This document shows, piece by piece, positions 33,152-44,864 of a DNA stretch of 64,000 nt. Made by a program: the position numbers and the translations under genes. Under the pieces are notes generated by a model that was not told the DNA's origin, ran no database searches, and worked only from the letters and a program-made list of their open reading frames with translations. Each line of letters begins with the position of its first letter. Position 1 is the stretch's first letter. Location of the stretch: NCBI GenBank assembly GCA_037074615.1, contig CM073550.1, forward strand, positions 11,054,001 to 11,118,000. The letters are read 5' to 3'. This stretch comes from Leucaena leucocephala (taxonomy: Eukaryota > Streptophyta > Magnoliopsida > Fabales > Fabaceae).

Positions 33152-35867
33152 ATGGTTTTTTCCTCACGCACACCTCCTTCTTTGCCGCACAAAAGAAACA
33201 GAGAAGATTTTGAAGACAAACATCCCAACCCTCACCCTGCAGTTCCTTCTCCTCCTCCCCTAGTTGTCACTCTGATAAAGCACCTTGAGGAACTGATCAT
33301 ACACTTCATGAAACATCCTCCTTTTCTTACATTTGAGGGACCATTCAGTAGCATTTAGAACCACTTCTAGGGCCATTGAAGTCAAATCATACAATCTGAA
33401 ATTTTACTCCTAGCGAACACTGTTCACTGTGTAAATTCCAGCGGAGTAACCTGACTTTAAAAAATCATAACTAATTCTAGAAAAATTGAAACGAAGTGGT
33501 TCAAATTTCTATGCGAAGCTAACGTAATCCTCTTTTAGGAAAAAATAACTCATTGACCATGCCTTCATTTCAGCCAACGTCTAAAGTTTACTGTTCATCC
33601 TATATTTTCCCTAATTCCAACACTTTGGTCCCATCTTTGCATAACCTCTGCACTATCCAATACCTAGCTCCTCTCTGTGATTCTTCGATCCTCTTTAAAC
33701 ATACCTGTGGGATTGGGATTACATGGAAGGGGATGAGATTTCTAGGGAAATCTCAGTAGCAAATGGTAACCATACAATGTATGCAACTATATGCTTGATG
33801 TTACTATGTGTGTACTTAATGATCATGCTTAAATCATGATAACATACATGCTTCCATGTTACTTAATTATAACATATGGCCATAGTATAAAAAGGAACAG
33901 AGCATTACTTAATCATACATGCCTCACATCATCAAGGTAAGAAAATCTCACATAAAACATCCAAGCAGTATAAGCATACAAGTATGTAAGTTTACTACCT
34001 AGCGTGTAGCCTTTCCTTCCAGCTCTTAGCCTTGTGTCTAGGGTTCCTTATGTTCATAAGTCAGAGCCTATACATAGCATAATAATATCTTTATTATTAT
34101 CTAGTATAGCTCTACTTACCTCATGCTCAACTAGGGGTAATATCCTTACTCTGACATTCCTCTAACTTTCTTTCTAACTATAGCTAACTTTATTAATAGA
34201 GATATTTCTCTATTCTAACTACTAAGAGCAATCCTCTACTTTATTAGAGTAGGGACTAGATAACTTATTTACCTCATTCCTAAGCTTTGCCCAGTCCCTA
34301 AGCTCCTTAGATTGCTCCTGACTCCACCAGAACTTCTCCTTTCTTTCTCTTCCTTCCTTTCTTCCTCTCTTTCTCTCTTCTCTCTTCTTTTTCTTGCCAA
34401 ATCTGTGGGAATGAAGTGAGGGGGAGTGTCCTATTTATAGGTGAGTGGAGGTGGAATGAATGGCTCAGACTGAATCGCAATGAATGGCTCAGATTGCTTG
34501 CTTCCTCAAGAAGCTTTGCCTGCATCATCATGATGACATCACCCTCCTTGATGACTCACCACTAATGACATCATCCAGGACACCTTAGGGGTATATATGG
34601 CACAATGGTGGGGCCCTTGGGATATCTCACCAGCTGACTTAGTCTTTCCAGAGAGTTCCAAAGTCTTTTCCCTGAATGGACGGCCGAGATCGTGCCACGT
34701 GTCCTCTTGCTTTATCTCCTTTTTCTCTAATCATGCCATGTGTCCTTTACTTTTATTCTTTTATTGTAATCATGCCATGTGGCACCTTATGGGCCCCATT
34801 TATGTCCCCTCATGATTCCAGCTTACTTTACCCAGTTCTATCTTGGACCGGGTCACTTTACTTTATTGAAAAAGCACTAAAATAATATTTTAATGCCTCT
34901 TGGGCCCACATTGCTCTTGGGCTACGTTCTTGGGCTTTGGATTGTCATCTTGGGTTTCTAATCAAGCCCAAGCACTCTGGTGACTCGGTTCCCGAGAAAT
35001 ATCTGTAGTAAATTACCAAAATGCCCTTAATACCTCTTTAGTACTTCTAGGGGCACTATTGTATTTTCATACATTATCATAGTATCTCTTGACCCTGGTC
35101 AACTATCTAGATACCCTTTCTTGACTGTCTATCCTTAGTTAAATGATCATAACTCCCTTCGTCTGTCTGACTTAATGACACAACACAGTGGCATACCTTC
35201 AGTGGCATTTTCGTAATTCTTCATTTTTCTCGGTCTTTATTAGCCCTGGCCCACATGCTTATCTGAAAATATCATTGGGCCTATAAGGTGCCATTCTAGA
35301 TCCTCTGTATGATCCACTATCTTCATGGGCTTAATTCCTGAGAAATTCCCCCAAAACCTATTTATCGGGTATTTTAATCCACTGTAAATTATGTAGTAAA
35401 TTCTATAGAACTCCTTTTTAGGCTATGTCAGTTTTAGAAATTTTTATATTAATTATAGGAATTTACTTCCATATTTCATCTGATTCTGAGGTCCAGAGAA
35501 TACTGTATTAATTTTCCTTCTCTTCAAAAATTAATATAAATCTTTCGGGACCTCATATCAAAACTCTGTATTGCATCAAACTGATTAGCATAATTTTCTC
35601 TATTTACTGAGACCTCTGCTCAATAGGGTCTAGTAGCATCCCTTTTTCAGGCTATATACTGGGCTTCTAAGCCCAAAAATTGGGATATGACACTTCAATG
35701 CTCTGGAGGACTCAGTAGAAGAACTATCTGAGAAAGTTACTAGACTAAAAGATAGTTTTAGAGCTTTTTGCTCAGAAGTTTGCCGCCATCAATAGCATGA
35801 TAGCTTCTATCATCCTGTTGATCTTACCCACTCTGATGAATCACATATCTCTGAGTCTGATGAGTAA
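33152..35867 (+). pseudogene. Small coiled-coil ORF of the CACTA element, split by a solo LTR
   Basis: The ORF starts at ATG 33152 (MVFSSRTPPSLPHKRNREDF), is proline-rich for about 30 residues, then enters a helical segment LVVTLIKHLEELIIHF. The frame is cut at 33308 by a 2.4-kb LTR. It resumes exactly in frame at 35693 past the LTR and one copy of the target duplication, with a heptad-like NALEDSVEELSEKVTRL segment. It then meets TAG near 35795 and, in the same frame, continues acidic and Ser-rich to TAA at 35865-35867. I do not recognise the protein. It may be a first exon or accessory protein of the transposon; the coiled coil suggests oligomerisation. The frame continuity on both sides of the LTR is seen directly; the function is unknown. 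Confidence 0.68.
33309..35692 (-). mobile_element. Solo LTR (2384 bp) inside the CACTA element
   Basis: The minus strand starts TGTCATATCCCAATTTTTGGG at 35692 and ends GGATGTTTCA at 33309. A 5-bp target duplication CTTCA lies at 33304-33308 and 35693-35697. A minus-strand TATA box (CTATAAATAG, 34431-34440) marks the LTR promoter, followed by a T/C-rich leader. No coding sequence and no partner LTR are present. TG/CA ends, the target duplication and the restored reading frame across the site all agree. The start motif resembles LTRs of plant Ty3/gypsy elements. Confidence 0.85.
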
Positions 35868-36444
35868 TGAAAGCCTACAACCTTTATCTACTGCCCCTCC
35901 TATTTTATTTTTATATTTAATGACAAAAGGAGAGAATATATTATATATTCTTATAGATATTGTGTTTGGAAATTTCATACTTTTGATGTAAAGTTATTAG
36001 TAAAGCTGAATGAATGAAGTTTCTTGTTCTCTGAATGAATGAGAAGCTACAACAGCTTGAAACCAGACATATCAATGTCCGATGTAGAATATAATGACCG
36101 ATTTAAAAAATTTATTTCTACACCGGTGTTGCATTTTATCTGGTGTAGATTATACCCTTTAATTTAATCGAAAGTCCCTTCAAGCCTCCCATCTGTCATT
36201 TTTACTTGTTCGCGCATTTAAATCTTCTCGACCCTTCACAGCCAGTGAGTTTTATTTTGAACTCCTTGTCTCGAGAACTGAAGATTTATGCACTACTAGC
36301 AGTACCTCTGTTATTTATGCTAGATTTATTGCTGTCATTTACTTATTTTATTTGATTCATTACTGTAAGCTAGGCTTTCTTATTTTCTATTTTCCTAGTT
36401 TTTTAGTCTTCCACAAATATAGATCGTAGTTGGATAAATGTTAA
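35868..36444. other. CACTA internal region with a subterminal-like motif cluster
   Basis: No gene. ACACCGGTGTTGCATTTTAT, CTGGTGTAGA and CCGATGTAGA motifs lie at 36075-36155, just upstream of the transposase gene. Confidence 0.6.
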
Positions 36445-38090
36445 ATGAATAAGTGTTGTGTATGCTGAGGGGGTGAAGAAGTTTTTGGATTTTGCTAAAC
36501 AAAATGGTGATGATGATAATGGAAGGTTTTATTGTCCTTGTGTGAGTTGTTTGAATGAGAGGAAACAAATTCTTGCAGATATGTACACTAATTTAATTTG
36601 TGAGGGGTTCTACAAGAGTTACACAGTATGGGTATGGCATGGTGAAAATGTGAAAAGGTCGAGTGCATCTAAATAGTTAGAACAGACCTTTCATGATGAC
36701 ATGGATACTGATGATTGGGTAGAGGACATGATTCGTGATATTGGAGATGATGCTTTTATGCGATCACATGCATATGGTACTATGTGCAATGATACAGAAA
36801 AATCTCTATACATAGGGTGTAGAAAATACAACCTGTTGAATGCGATGTTGAGATTGGTAAGTGTGAAAGCACGGTATGGGTGTAGTGATAGAGGTTTTTC
36901 AGAATTGCTTGAGTTGTTGCAAGACATGTTTCTAGAAGAAAATGTGTTACCCAAACGTTATTATGATGCTAAGAAAATAATATGTCCTTTAGGCATGCAG
37001 TATAAAAAGATTTATGCATGCCCAAATGATTGCATACTGTACAAGAAAGATTTTGAAGATGAGGAGAAATGTCCAATATGTAAGACACTAAGGTACAAAT
37101 CAAACAAGTCTCCTACAAAGGTGTTATGGTATCTTCCAATTATACCAAGGTTTAAGCAACTTTTTTCTAATGAAGATTATGCAAAAAAAAAATATTATGG
37201 CATGCGACTGAAAGGATTTATGATGGAAATCCTTAAAGGGTACATGAAGAATCCAAATCGGTCGAGGCATCCATTGTTAAAAAATATGTTTCTGAAGAAG
37301 TTATGGATTTTTGTCAACATTACCTGTCTAAAGTACAATTTACTGGTCTCGCTAAACCCCGTGCCAAATTGGGGTCAACGCGGAATGTCAATGAAGAGTG
37401 TTGATCGTAATGAATTACAACAAATACACTTACACATCTTGAATAACATTGATGAAGTTTAAAACTATATACCTGATCATAAAGAGCTTGCCTGAAAACA
37501 AAATAATAGAATGACAGAGCAAATGTTGATAAGGGAACACAACAAATCTTTTGCACATTGGTTCAAACAGAAGGTTGAAAATGATGATTGTGTATATGAT
37601 TCAGTTAGATGGTTAGCATATAGTCCTGAATTTAATGTGATATGTTGGAATTCATTTGACATCAACGGGTATTCCTTTTTATACTAAGTCCCTAGATGAT
37701 AAAAGTAGCATACAGAATAATGGTGTTATGTTAGTGGCTAAAGCTATGTACTTCTCTAGTTCAAAAGACAAAAATCCTAAATTAGTAGCCATCCCTTATT
37801 ATGACGTCGTTGAGGAGATTTTAGAGTTAGACTACACCAAATTCACAGTTTTTGTGTTCAAATGCAAGTGGGCTAATGTAAACAATGGTGTTATGGTGGA
37901 TCGGTTAGGATTTATATAGGTTGATTTGAAAAGTATAATTTTGGAAATGAGCATTTCATTATAGTAGACCAAGCAAAGCAAGTGTTCTATATCACTGATC
38001 TGGCAAATAAAAGATGGTATGTCGCTCTCCAAGGAAAAAGGGTCATTAATGATGATAATTCCATTTGTGAGACCCTTTCATTTTAAGTAG
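36445..38090 (+). pseudogene. CACTA TNPD-type transposase, internally deleted
   Basis: Begins near ATG 36445 (MNKCCV, then a frameshift) and enters the transposase-associated domain: EGVKKFLDFAKQN, a CPCVSCLN cysteine motif, GFYKSYTVWVWHGE. A TAG at 36674-36676 interrupts the frame, which continues to 37462 with the start of the Transposase_21 domain (SDRGFSELLELLQDMF, LPKRYYDAKK, then CPNDCILYKKDF and CPICKTLRYK zinc-binding text). After DYAKK near 37195 the catalytic middle is missing. The text jumps to the end of DUF4218 (VSEEVMDFCQHYLSKVQ, frame-shifted) and a DUF4216 region (EFNVICWNSFDINGYSF, then NNGVMLVAKAM and YYDVVEEILELDYTKF). It is clearly non-functional. It normally binds and cuts transposon ends. 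Confidence 0.85.
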
Positions 38091-38810
38091 GTTTACCAAA
38101 ATTGAATAAAGAAGAAGTGGATTCTGATTAATTTTTATGTGATTGCATATATTATTTTGATGTAATAATAGCACAAGTATATTGTTCTGATTGCATATAT
38201 TATTTTGTTATAACTTACAAGTGATGGGTTAATAAAGGATTGTTTAGAAAAAACAACTAATATTTAAACCGGTTGTACATGTTATCCGATGTAAAAAGTG
38301 ATCTAAAAACTTTTTTACACCAGTTGTACATGTTATCCAGTGTAGAATTATTTTAAATTTCAAAATATTAGTCTTTTCATATTCAAAGTATGATATTTAC
38401 ACTGAATTTAAATGTTAACTGGTGTAAAAAGTCTTAAATGAAAATACTTTATCGAAACCCGCCCCTTAGCACGTCTCTTCCTTTCTCATTTCTCAGGTTG
38501 TATGCAGTCTTAGTTTTTATGTCTTCTATCATTACACCAGTCGTCGTGCTCTGTGGTTTTCATCTTACTTCGTTGTGGTTAATCATTCTTCTCTGTTCTC
38601 ACTCTCGTTATGCTTTGCCGTGTATGTGTTCTGGACACTTATTTTCTTGTGTACGTGCTTCACCTTTTACGTGTTCGCTAAATCTAGGTTTTGTAATTTT
38701 CTGCGATAAATGCTTGCACTTCTTTCCATCGATAAATGCTTGCACTTCTTTCATTGTGGTTAGGCATTCTTCTCTATTTACCATATTTTTTTTATTGCTT
38801 ATATAGAAAT
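38091..38810. other. CACTA internal spacer with an ACCGGTTGTACA motif cluster
   Basis: Motifs of the ACCGGT(T)GTA type lie at 38265-38425 (ACCGGTTGTACATGTTATCC and diverged repeats), between the TNPD and TNPA-like genes. A hydrophobic frame of 122 codons at 38438-38806 has no recognisable content and is not called as a gene. Confidence 0.55.
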
Positions 38811-41480
38811 ATGGGGGTTAGTGGTAATCAGAATGAGGCTAACGATGCTCCGAACGACTCTAAGTAAATGAGGGGCAGAAGTGCAACACTATTGTAAGAT
38901 ATTTCGAAAGATAGGATAGAAGTAAAATTACTACCGATTGAGTTTGACATACGTTGGAACCTAATTAGTGAACATAGGACAAAGTACATAAGTTATGTCA
39001 GCCTCCTAGCATGTAACAAGACTAACATCGCCATACAGACTTGGGATGCTGTTGATAATCGCATGAAGAATCAAATTTGGGACTTTATCCGGGTATAAGA
39101 ACTACCTATTGTATATTGTATGCATACCAATACCGAAAAATATAACTATTTGTTGATAACTCTGCTTTTAATAGAAATTATTGCAGCTCACTTACAATGT
39201 TTCCAACAATGCGGACTACTATATAAGCTATGGTGAGTTGATATGTTGTGAAAAATGAATCTTGTATTTCCCATGTTTCTTCCTTTTGTATATATTGGGG
39301 ATTAACTACTTCAATTCTTATAGGGAAAAAGAGCAAAACCCATTGAACACGCTCTCAAAATGATTGCCCTGACACAATGTCTCGAGGGGTTACGCGAATG
39401 CTGAAAGAGACTTGTTAGGGGCCAAGGGGAAGAGGCTGCTGAGTCTGTCCTTAGTGTTACTCTCGCTCCCCCATCTCCAATACGTCATGAAGATAAGTGG
39501 TTGTATGCTCACCAAAAATGGAGCGGATCATTTACAAGTGATCACGCTAGTATGATTGCGGCAAAAATTGTAATTATTACTTGTATTATTTTGTTTTAGT
39601 AGACTAATTATATTATTTCTTATGTTTGCTCTTTTTATGTTATAGGTGATCTTAAACAACAAGAAGCCCATGGCTCATTCAAGTCAGATAATAGGAATAA
39701 CATCTTAACTGTTGCCACGGGCAAGCAAGAGCATGGGGGTCGTGTCAGGGGAGTTGGTCGAGGTGTTGGTATAAGAGATTTTTTTAGAGCATCTCCATGA
39801 CATTCCTCAAATATCCCAAGGGCAGAGCTGGAATCATTATTATCCATTGTGAGGGAAGATGCTAAGGCAGAGGCTAGGGCATAGACAGAAGCTTCAATTT
39901 AAGCACAATTACAAGAGGGGTAGGCAAAGATCAAGGAAGAAATGTTGTCCATGTTGACATCAAGGCAACAGGAGCCAAGCGCGACCCAAATGCTCTCACA
40001 TAAAGCCCGTCCTAGTACTAAAGGGAGATGTTGTATGGCCAAAAAGGTGTCAGAGGATGCTGAACCTATTGATCTATATGTGGAGGATCCTATTAAAAGG
40101 TTAGTGGCACATGGTTCCATCCATATCTTAGGGGAAACTGTCCACCACATCCAAATTCAGGACGATCAGTTAAGGGTGGCAGTTGAAAACGTGATATTTG
40201 AAGATGCTCTTATCCCAATTCTGACTAATGAGGTGAAGACTGTGAGTCAGGCAAAGGGGACTTTCATATTATGGCCAAAATATCTTGTTTCGGATCACGT
40301 CACGTCATCCTCAAGTGAACTTCCCACACCTCCCAATTTGAGTTCTATTCAACATGTGATCTAATTGGCATCTGATGAAATGTTTCATGTGGATGTGTTA
40401 CCTATGGATTCAGTTGTAGGTGACATGGGACTACTACCTTTGTTGACCATGCAGATGTGAAATCGGTTATCACTCCTAGGAATGAACTAACCTCCAGGTG
40501 CGTCCAAGTATTTTTAATGTAAGTTTAATTTAAATGTAAATATATGTAATAACAAAATTCATGCAAGATGAGTGTTTGCATTAACTAATATCGTGTTTGC
40601 ATTAACTGGAGGTACATATAAGCTAAGTTGGTCTCCAAGGGCAAATAAGGTTAGTCGGATTCCTATGCCCATTTCATATTTATTCAAAATGGACCTCCCA
40701 ATCTTCAAGACTTGAGTACATTGCAAGGAGATTTTGTGAAACCGATATTGATTGTTTCTTCGCACCATATATACAGGAGTAAGAATAATAATATTTTAAT
40801 TTTTTTCATACTAGGTTTGTATTTGCTTAATGCTAATAATCATTATTGTTTAATTATTTTCTACATCAACCATTGGCAATTGATCATACTATATAAGCAT
40901 ACTTATAAAATTTTCTTCTTATGCTCCCTCCACTACAAGACATCGGTTGATGCCAAAAAGATTATGAACATGTGAGTTTTCTTCCTTACAGAATAATGGT
41001 GTGTTTGTAATAAATTAAATATAGTCTTTATAATAAAATGGTTACTAAGTTCATAACTTTGGTTATAGGGCTATGAGGACGTTTGCAATTGCAAGGGGTC
41101 TTAAGAAATTCAACTCAGTGAGGGACCCTGAATAGATCACATCGAAGGTAATAAAAGTGTTAAGTGCTATGCTCCACGCAGTTTTTTGTTGATGATACAT
41201 AATTTTGTTCATGTTAATATTACAGAGTTGAAGGCAATCCAAAAAAAGCAACTTGTGCGACTTCTACATGGTTAGACACATGATCAATATCATATTGTCA
41301 AATAGGATTGACCTAACTGATGAGGTAAATTGTGTTTTTAATGATTTCATATATTTCTGGTCAATTTAATATATCTTACTAATACTTTAATTTCTTTTAT
41401 TTTAATTTGATATTTCATATATTTGATCAATTTACCCATTTCCTAAACAAGATAGTGAGGACCTACACAATATTTGGGTT
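38811..41480 (+). pseudogene. CACTA TNPA-like protein with Ulp1-like C-terminus, broken
   Basis: Starts at ATG 38811 (MGVSGNQNEANDAPNDSK, then a stop). The following blocks, some separated by likely introns, match the plant Ptta/En/Spm-type protein. RGRSATLL and ISKDRIEVKLLPIEFDIRW, then NQIWDFIR, end near 39090. APPSPIRHEDKWLYAHQKWS follows near 39470. After a probable intron (about 39570-39646) comes GGRVRGVGRGVGIRDFF near 39740. A domain near 40060-40290 (LYVEDPIKRLVAHGSIHILG, LIPILTNEVKTVSQAKGTF) resembles DUF8039. A Ulp1 (C48) peptidase-like tail follows, with HWQLIILYKHTYKIFFLCSL near 40870, AMRTFAIARGLKKF near 41070 and a Cys-containing NLCDFYMVRHMINI near 41250. Multiple stops. It is known to bind subterminal repeats in related elements. 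Confidence 0.75.
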
Positions 41481-41749
41481 GAGCTTTTTGTTTAAATCGT
41501 TCATTCTCAATAGTATTTGCCATTACATACCAAAATGTTTTTTTTATTTTTCTATTCAAATGATTATAGTTTTTTATTGAATTTTATTAAATGAATAATG
41601 TAATGAGCAATTGAAGATCTGTATCTGCCATCTTAAACTTTGCCTCTACTACTGTCTCTTTCATTCTATATGTTTAGGCAGTTTATTCATGAAGCTTCAA
41701 TGGATGTGGTTAATGAAACAGTATATACACCGGCAGGAATAGAAACAGT

Positions 41750-42065
41750 ATATGTAAATATGACAATATATTCACCGGTTGTCTTTATAGTGAGGTGTAA
41801 AAAATATATTAATTTACACTGGGTATAAACACAGCCAATATAAACAATTCATTAATCTACACCAGATGAAAAAACAACCGGTGTAAACAATTCATAAAAC
41901 CATTCAAAAGGGATCTATTCAACTAGTGTAAACATTAACAAATTCTACGCCGGATTTCAAAAGGGACAATCTAAATTTTACACTTTCTACACCGGTGAAC
42001 TGCCCGATTTAAAAAGTGTATACTTTCTAAACAGTCTGTTTCTATACCAGTCATTGTCCGATGTA
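41750..42065. repeat. Right subterminal repeat cluster of the CACTA element
   Basis: At least eight diverged copies of a CACCGGTGTA-type word in both orientations, for example ACACCGGCAGG near 41729, TTCACCGGTTGTCTT near 41771, CTACACCAGATG near 41860, CAACCGGTGTAAAC near 41874 and CTACACCGGTGAACTG near 41988. They match the left cluster. Confidence 0.75.
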
Positions 42066-42108
42066 GATCACTATTTTCAACTGATTTAGAAAACTTTTTT
42101 TTGCAGTA

Positions 42109-42660
42109 ATGTTAATTTTAAAATTACACAATTGTTTAGTATCGTTCCTCGAGAAAGCGAAGCAAGAAAAATGAAGCAAATTTTTAAAATTATTGTCAAG
42201 GTCAAAATCTATTCCAGCTAGTGTTCTTTTTTCTACTTTGTGGAAAATCATGTGGAATACGGCAACCACAGAAGCATGAACAAGATTTGTCAATCTCCAC
42301 TAGCTATAAATACGGCCAACTTTTTTAGCTAACAATTTTTTCTATTAATAAAGATTTTTCTAACCGAATAGTTTATATAATTGAATAAAGATAGACCAAC
42401 AACTATGTCTATATATTTACTCATGAAAGTTGAAAACCCACATATATTAATTCTTCACTCTGTCAACATGATTTAATGGCAAAAACAAATAAAATTGTTT
42501 TTGTTTCTTCGTCCTCCACGCATTATGATTGTATTGAAATTTCCGCCACTTCTTTTCCAAACCTAATTAGTATTTTTTTTTAACGATTTAACAACTCTTG
42601 TTATATTACTATCTCTTTAAACGAATACCCTACACAATTAGAAATATATATACGTAGTCG
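42109..42660 (+). repeat. PR-1 unit upstream DNA, right of the CACTA element
   Basis: Contains the distal module (GTGGAAAATCATGTGGAATA near 42239, TTTTTCTAACCGAATAGTTT near 42353) and the proximal block (CACTTCTTTTCCAAACCTAA near 42547, then TTTAACGATTTAACAACTC). Both are shared with live PR-1 promoters. They belonged to the pseudogene that follows. Confidence 0.6.
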
Positions 42661-42981
42661 GAATCCTCACTTTTGTGTATGTAACAATCTAGTTATGAGC
42701 AGTCTACCCTTTATCCTTAGTAGCAGAAGCCGACTTCTGATCCCACCCTTTAATGCTTTCTAATGTCCCTTGTAATGTTCTAATTCATCTTATACTTTTT
42801 TCTACTATTGATTATTAGATTATACATAAAAATGAGTGACATTTTGATATCTTCAACAAGAAACTGTGCGATTTTGAATAATTGCACAATTTTAGAGTTT
42901 TTCTTTAGGGTTCAGGGCTTTTTGAATTTTTTTTAGATTTATCCACGGGTATCTAACACTACTTGTAACCAATATGATCAG
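42661..42981. other. Spacer replacing the 5' half of the PR-1 pseudogene
   Basis: The stretch near 42745-42870 (CTTTAATGCTTTC, AGTGACATTTTGATATCTTC) resembles DNA upstream of PR-1 gene C at 57310-57410. No signal peptide or N-terminal CAP text is present, so the start of the pseudogene was lost by deletion or by duplication of only part of the unit. Confidence 0.45.
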
Positions 42982-43202
42982 CAAGGATGTTGTGAGACTA
43001 TGGGTGGCTGAGAAGCCAAATTATGACCGCGGCAGGAACTCATGAGTCAATGGGAACTGCCGGCACTATACCCAGGTGGTTTGGAGGAACTCTACTCGTC
43101 CTGGTTGTGCTAAAGTGAGGTGTTACAATGGAGGAACTTTCATTGCTTGCAACTATGATCTATGATCCTCATGGCAACATCGTTGGACAAAGACCTTACT
43201 GA
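42982..43202 (+). pseudogene. PR-1 pseudogene, 3' half
   Basis: Matches the second half of the PR-1 CDS from the DAVKLWVDEK position. It reads KDVVRLWVAEKPNYD, then a TGA at the N-S-C position, then NCRHYTQVVWRNST, GCAKVRCYNGGTFIACNYD. A 7-base tandem duplication (TATGATC twice near 43154-43167) shifts the frame just before the C-terminal peptide. That peptide is still readable as PHGNIVGQRPY followed by TGA. The sixth-cysteine region is kept. The CNYD...NIVGQRPY ending is closest to gene C. It cannot make a PR-1 protein. Confidence 0.9.
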
Positions 43203-43392
43203 TATCGATGAAAGGAAACTGATGATGATCTCGCGTTCTAATTAATTTGCATTACGTAAGAATTTTATACTATTTACTTAATCCTAGTACTAGATATCTA
43301 ATTTCTAATATCATGTCATGTTTTGAGTAAGTTGGAAGTTTTTTAATTTTTAGAGTATTTTTTAAAATTTCTTTCGGAAAAATGATTTCATT

Positions 43393-43430
<38 letters not shown>

Positions 43431-43979
43431 TTCTTTTGCATGAGTCATTATTAATTTTATGGGGAATCTTTTTTTATTTTTTTTATTTTCTCATTTAAAG
43501 AATTAGATATATAATATAATCATAAAATTATACTAATGGATTGTGAGATAATGATTCATTAGAATTTTTAAATAGTTTAGATATTTAAATTTATATTATT
43601 AATATTATTTGAAAAAGATATTCATCGATTAGGTTATTTTAGATTTATTTACTTTTAATAAAATAGAATATCTACACTTGCTAGATCATCTTCTCATTCA
43701 TTATCTTAAGATTTGAATTTAAATTATGGTTGTTTTATTATTCATAGAGTTAGAGCTCTCTATAAATAGCTCTAGAGCTTCCTAATTGTATTCAGATTTA
43801 ATTACTTATTTAATAAAATTCTCCAATATTTTTACATCCTCCCTCTTTCCCTCACTTCCCTTCTTCCATTGTCGTTTCATTTTGGTTTTTAAGTTCAATG
43901 AACGAAATTTTGGAATTAATTACAATTAATTCTTTGGAGAGATTTCAATTCATAAAACCTTTCGTTATTTTCTAAACTT
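43203..43979. other. Spacer downstream of the PR-1 pseudogene
   Basis: No gene. Contains (AT)15 at 43397-43426 and AT-rich DNA, then runs into the duplicated spacer block. Confidence 0.5.
43397..43426. repeat. (AT)15 microsatellite
   Basis: Perfect alternating AT over 30 bases. Confidence 0.95.
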
Positions 43980-44760
43980 CTCCCCGCTGAATTTCATGCC
44001 AAGCTAAACCGAATGACTTAAAGCCTATATATGAGATACGAAACAAAAAAAATTCAGACATTGAACCTTTAATTCTCTAAATCCGATACAATAATTGAGA
44101 AAAATTTACGTCACTATAGAATTAAGAAAAATCTAAAAATTATTCAATAATTTTTTAATGAATCTCAAATTTATGTGCCCAAAGTTTGATCATATGGTAA
44201 GTTTTGAAGTAAGTTAATTAAAAAACTTTATTTAATTAAATTAATATAACAATCATTTACTGAGATATAGATTAAAAATAATAATATAAGAATTAGATAG
44301 TTTATTTAATAAATATGTATTGGTTTCATTATAATACTATTTTTAACCATGTGTATTATAACTATCAATACATAAAAACCTCTTATTATATGTAATAAAT
44401 AATAATATTTTGGAAAATAATATAAATTTAGAAGATAAATTTGATTGAGGTCTTATATTTATAATTAAAATAAATCTATATTATCTAACTGTTATATTTA
44501 GGATAGGAGATAATATATTATACTACGTAATCAAATTAAATAAAAATAATTGAGTGTATTTCAATATCGATCTTCACAAACCATTTCTGAAATATTCATT
44601 GTACTTTTAAAAATTGTAGAAAATAAATAACTACCGAGTACAAAAGTTATAAACACTAGTACTGTAAGATATACTTTATTTTTATTACGTGGCAAAAAGT
44701 TTAGGATCAATACATCAATTTAATTTCTACGTGGGCAAAAAACTTTGAGAAAATTACTTA
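43980..44760. repeat. PR-1 unit spacer block, copy 2
   Basis: Collinear with 7440-7800 (TGCCAAGCTAAACCGAATGA, ATATGAGATACGAAACAAAA, AAATAACTACCGAGTACAAA, AAAGTTTAGGATCAATACAT), with about 400 extra AT-rich bases inserted at roughly 44150-44600. It lies downstream of a PR-1 pseudogene in both places. Confidence 0.75.
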
Positions 44761-44864
44761 GAGGTCCCATAAAAGCTATTTTATTACTAAACAAATCTCA
44801 AGAAATGTACAAACTATTATAAAGTACAGGATAAATGAATATAATTGTGAATTTATAAAGTTAC

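Larger units (their letters stand above)
32570..42108 (+). mobile_element. Degenerate autonomous-type CACTA (En/Spm) transposon
   Basis: The right end reads CTTTTTTTTGCAGTA at 42094-42108, the reverse complement of a CACTGCAAAAAAAAG-like terminus with its last base changed. Subterminal repeats with an ACACCGGTGTA core crowd both ends (32645-33075 and 41750-42065). Inside lie a small coiled-coil ORF, a TNPD transposase and a TNPA/Ulp1-like gene, all broken and on the plus strand. The left end is uncertain: CACTAGTAACAAATATGC at 32570 is one candidate, the CACTACAAAAAAAAA at 31624 another. No matching 3-bp target duplication could be confirmed. Confidence 0.72.

Noticed and set aside
34307..34885. 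Frames of 69-74 codons in the solo LTR at 33309-35692
   Set aside because: They sit in LTR leader DNA (pyrimidine-rich) and have no retroelement or host domain.
38438..38806. 122-codon hydrophobic frame inside the CACTA element
   Set aside because: No recognisable domain. It lies in spacer between the two transposon genes next to a motif cluster and is not supported as a gene.
31624..42108. A single CACTA element spanning 31624-42108
   Set aside because: Considered because both ends have A-rich CACTA-like termini. It is disfavoured because PR-1 spacer DNA and a MITE lie at 31982-32569 and the subterminal words at 31.7 kb differ from those at the right end.
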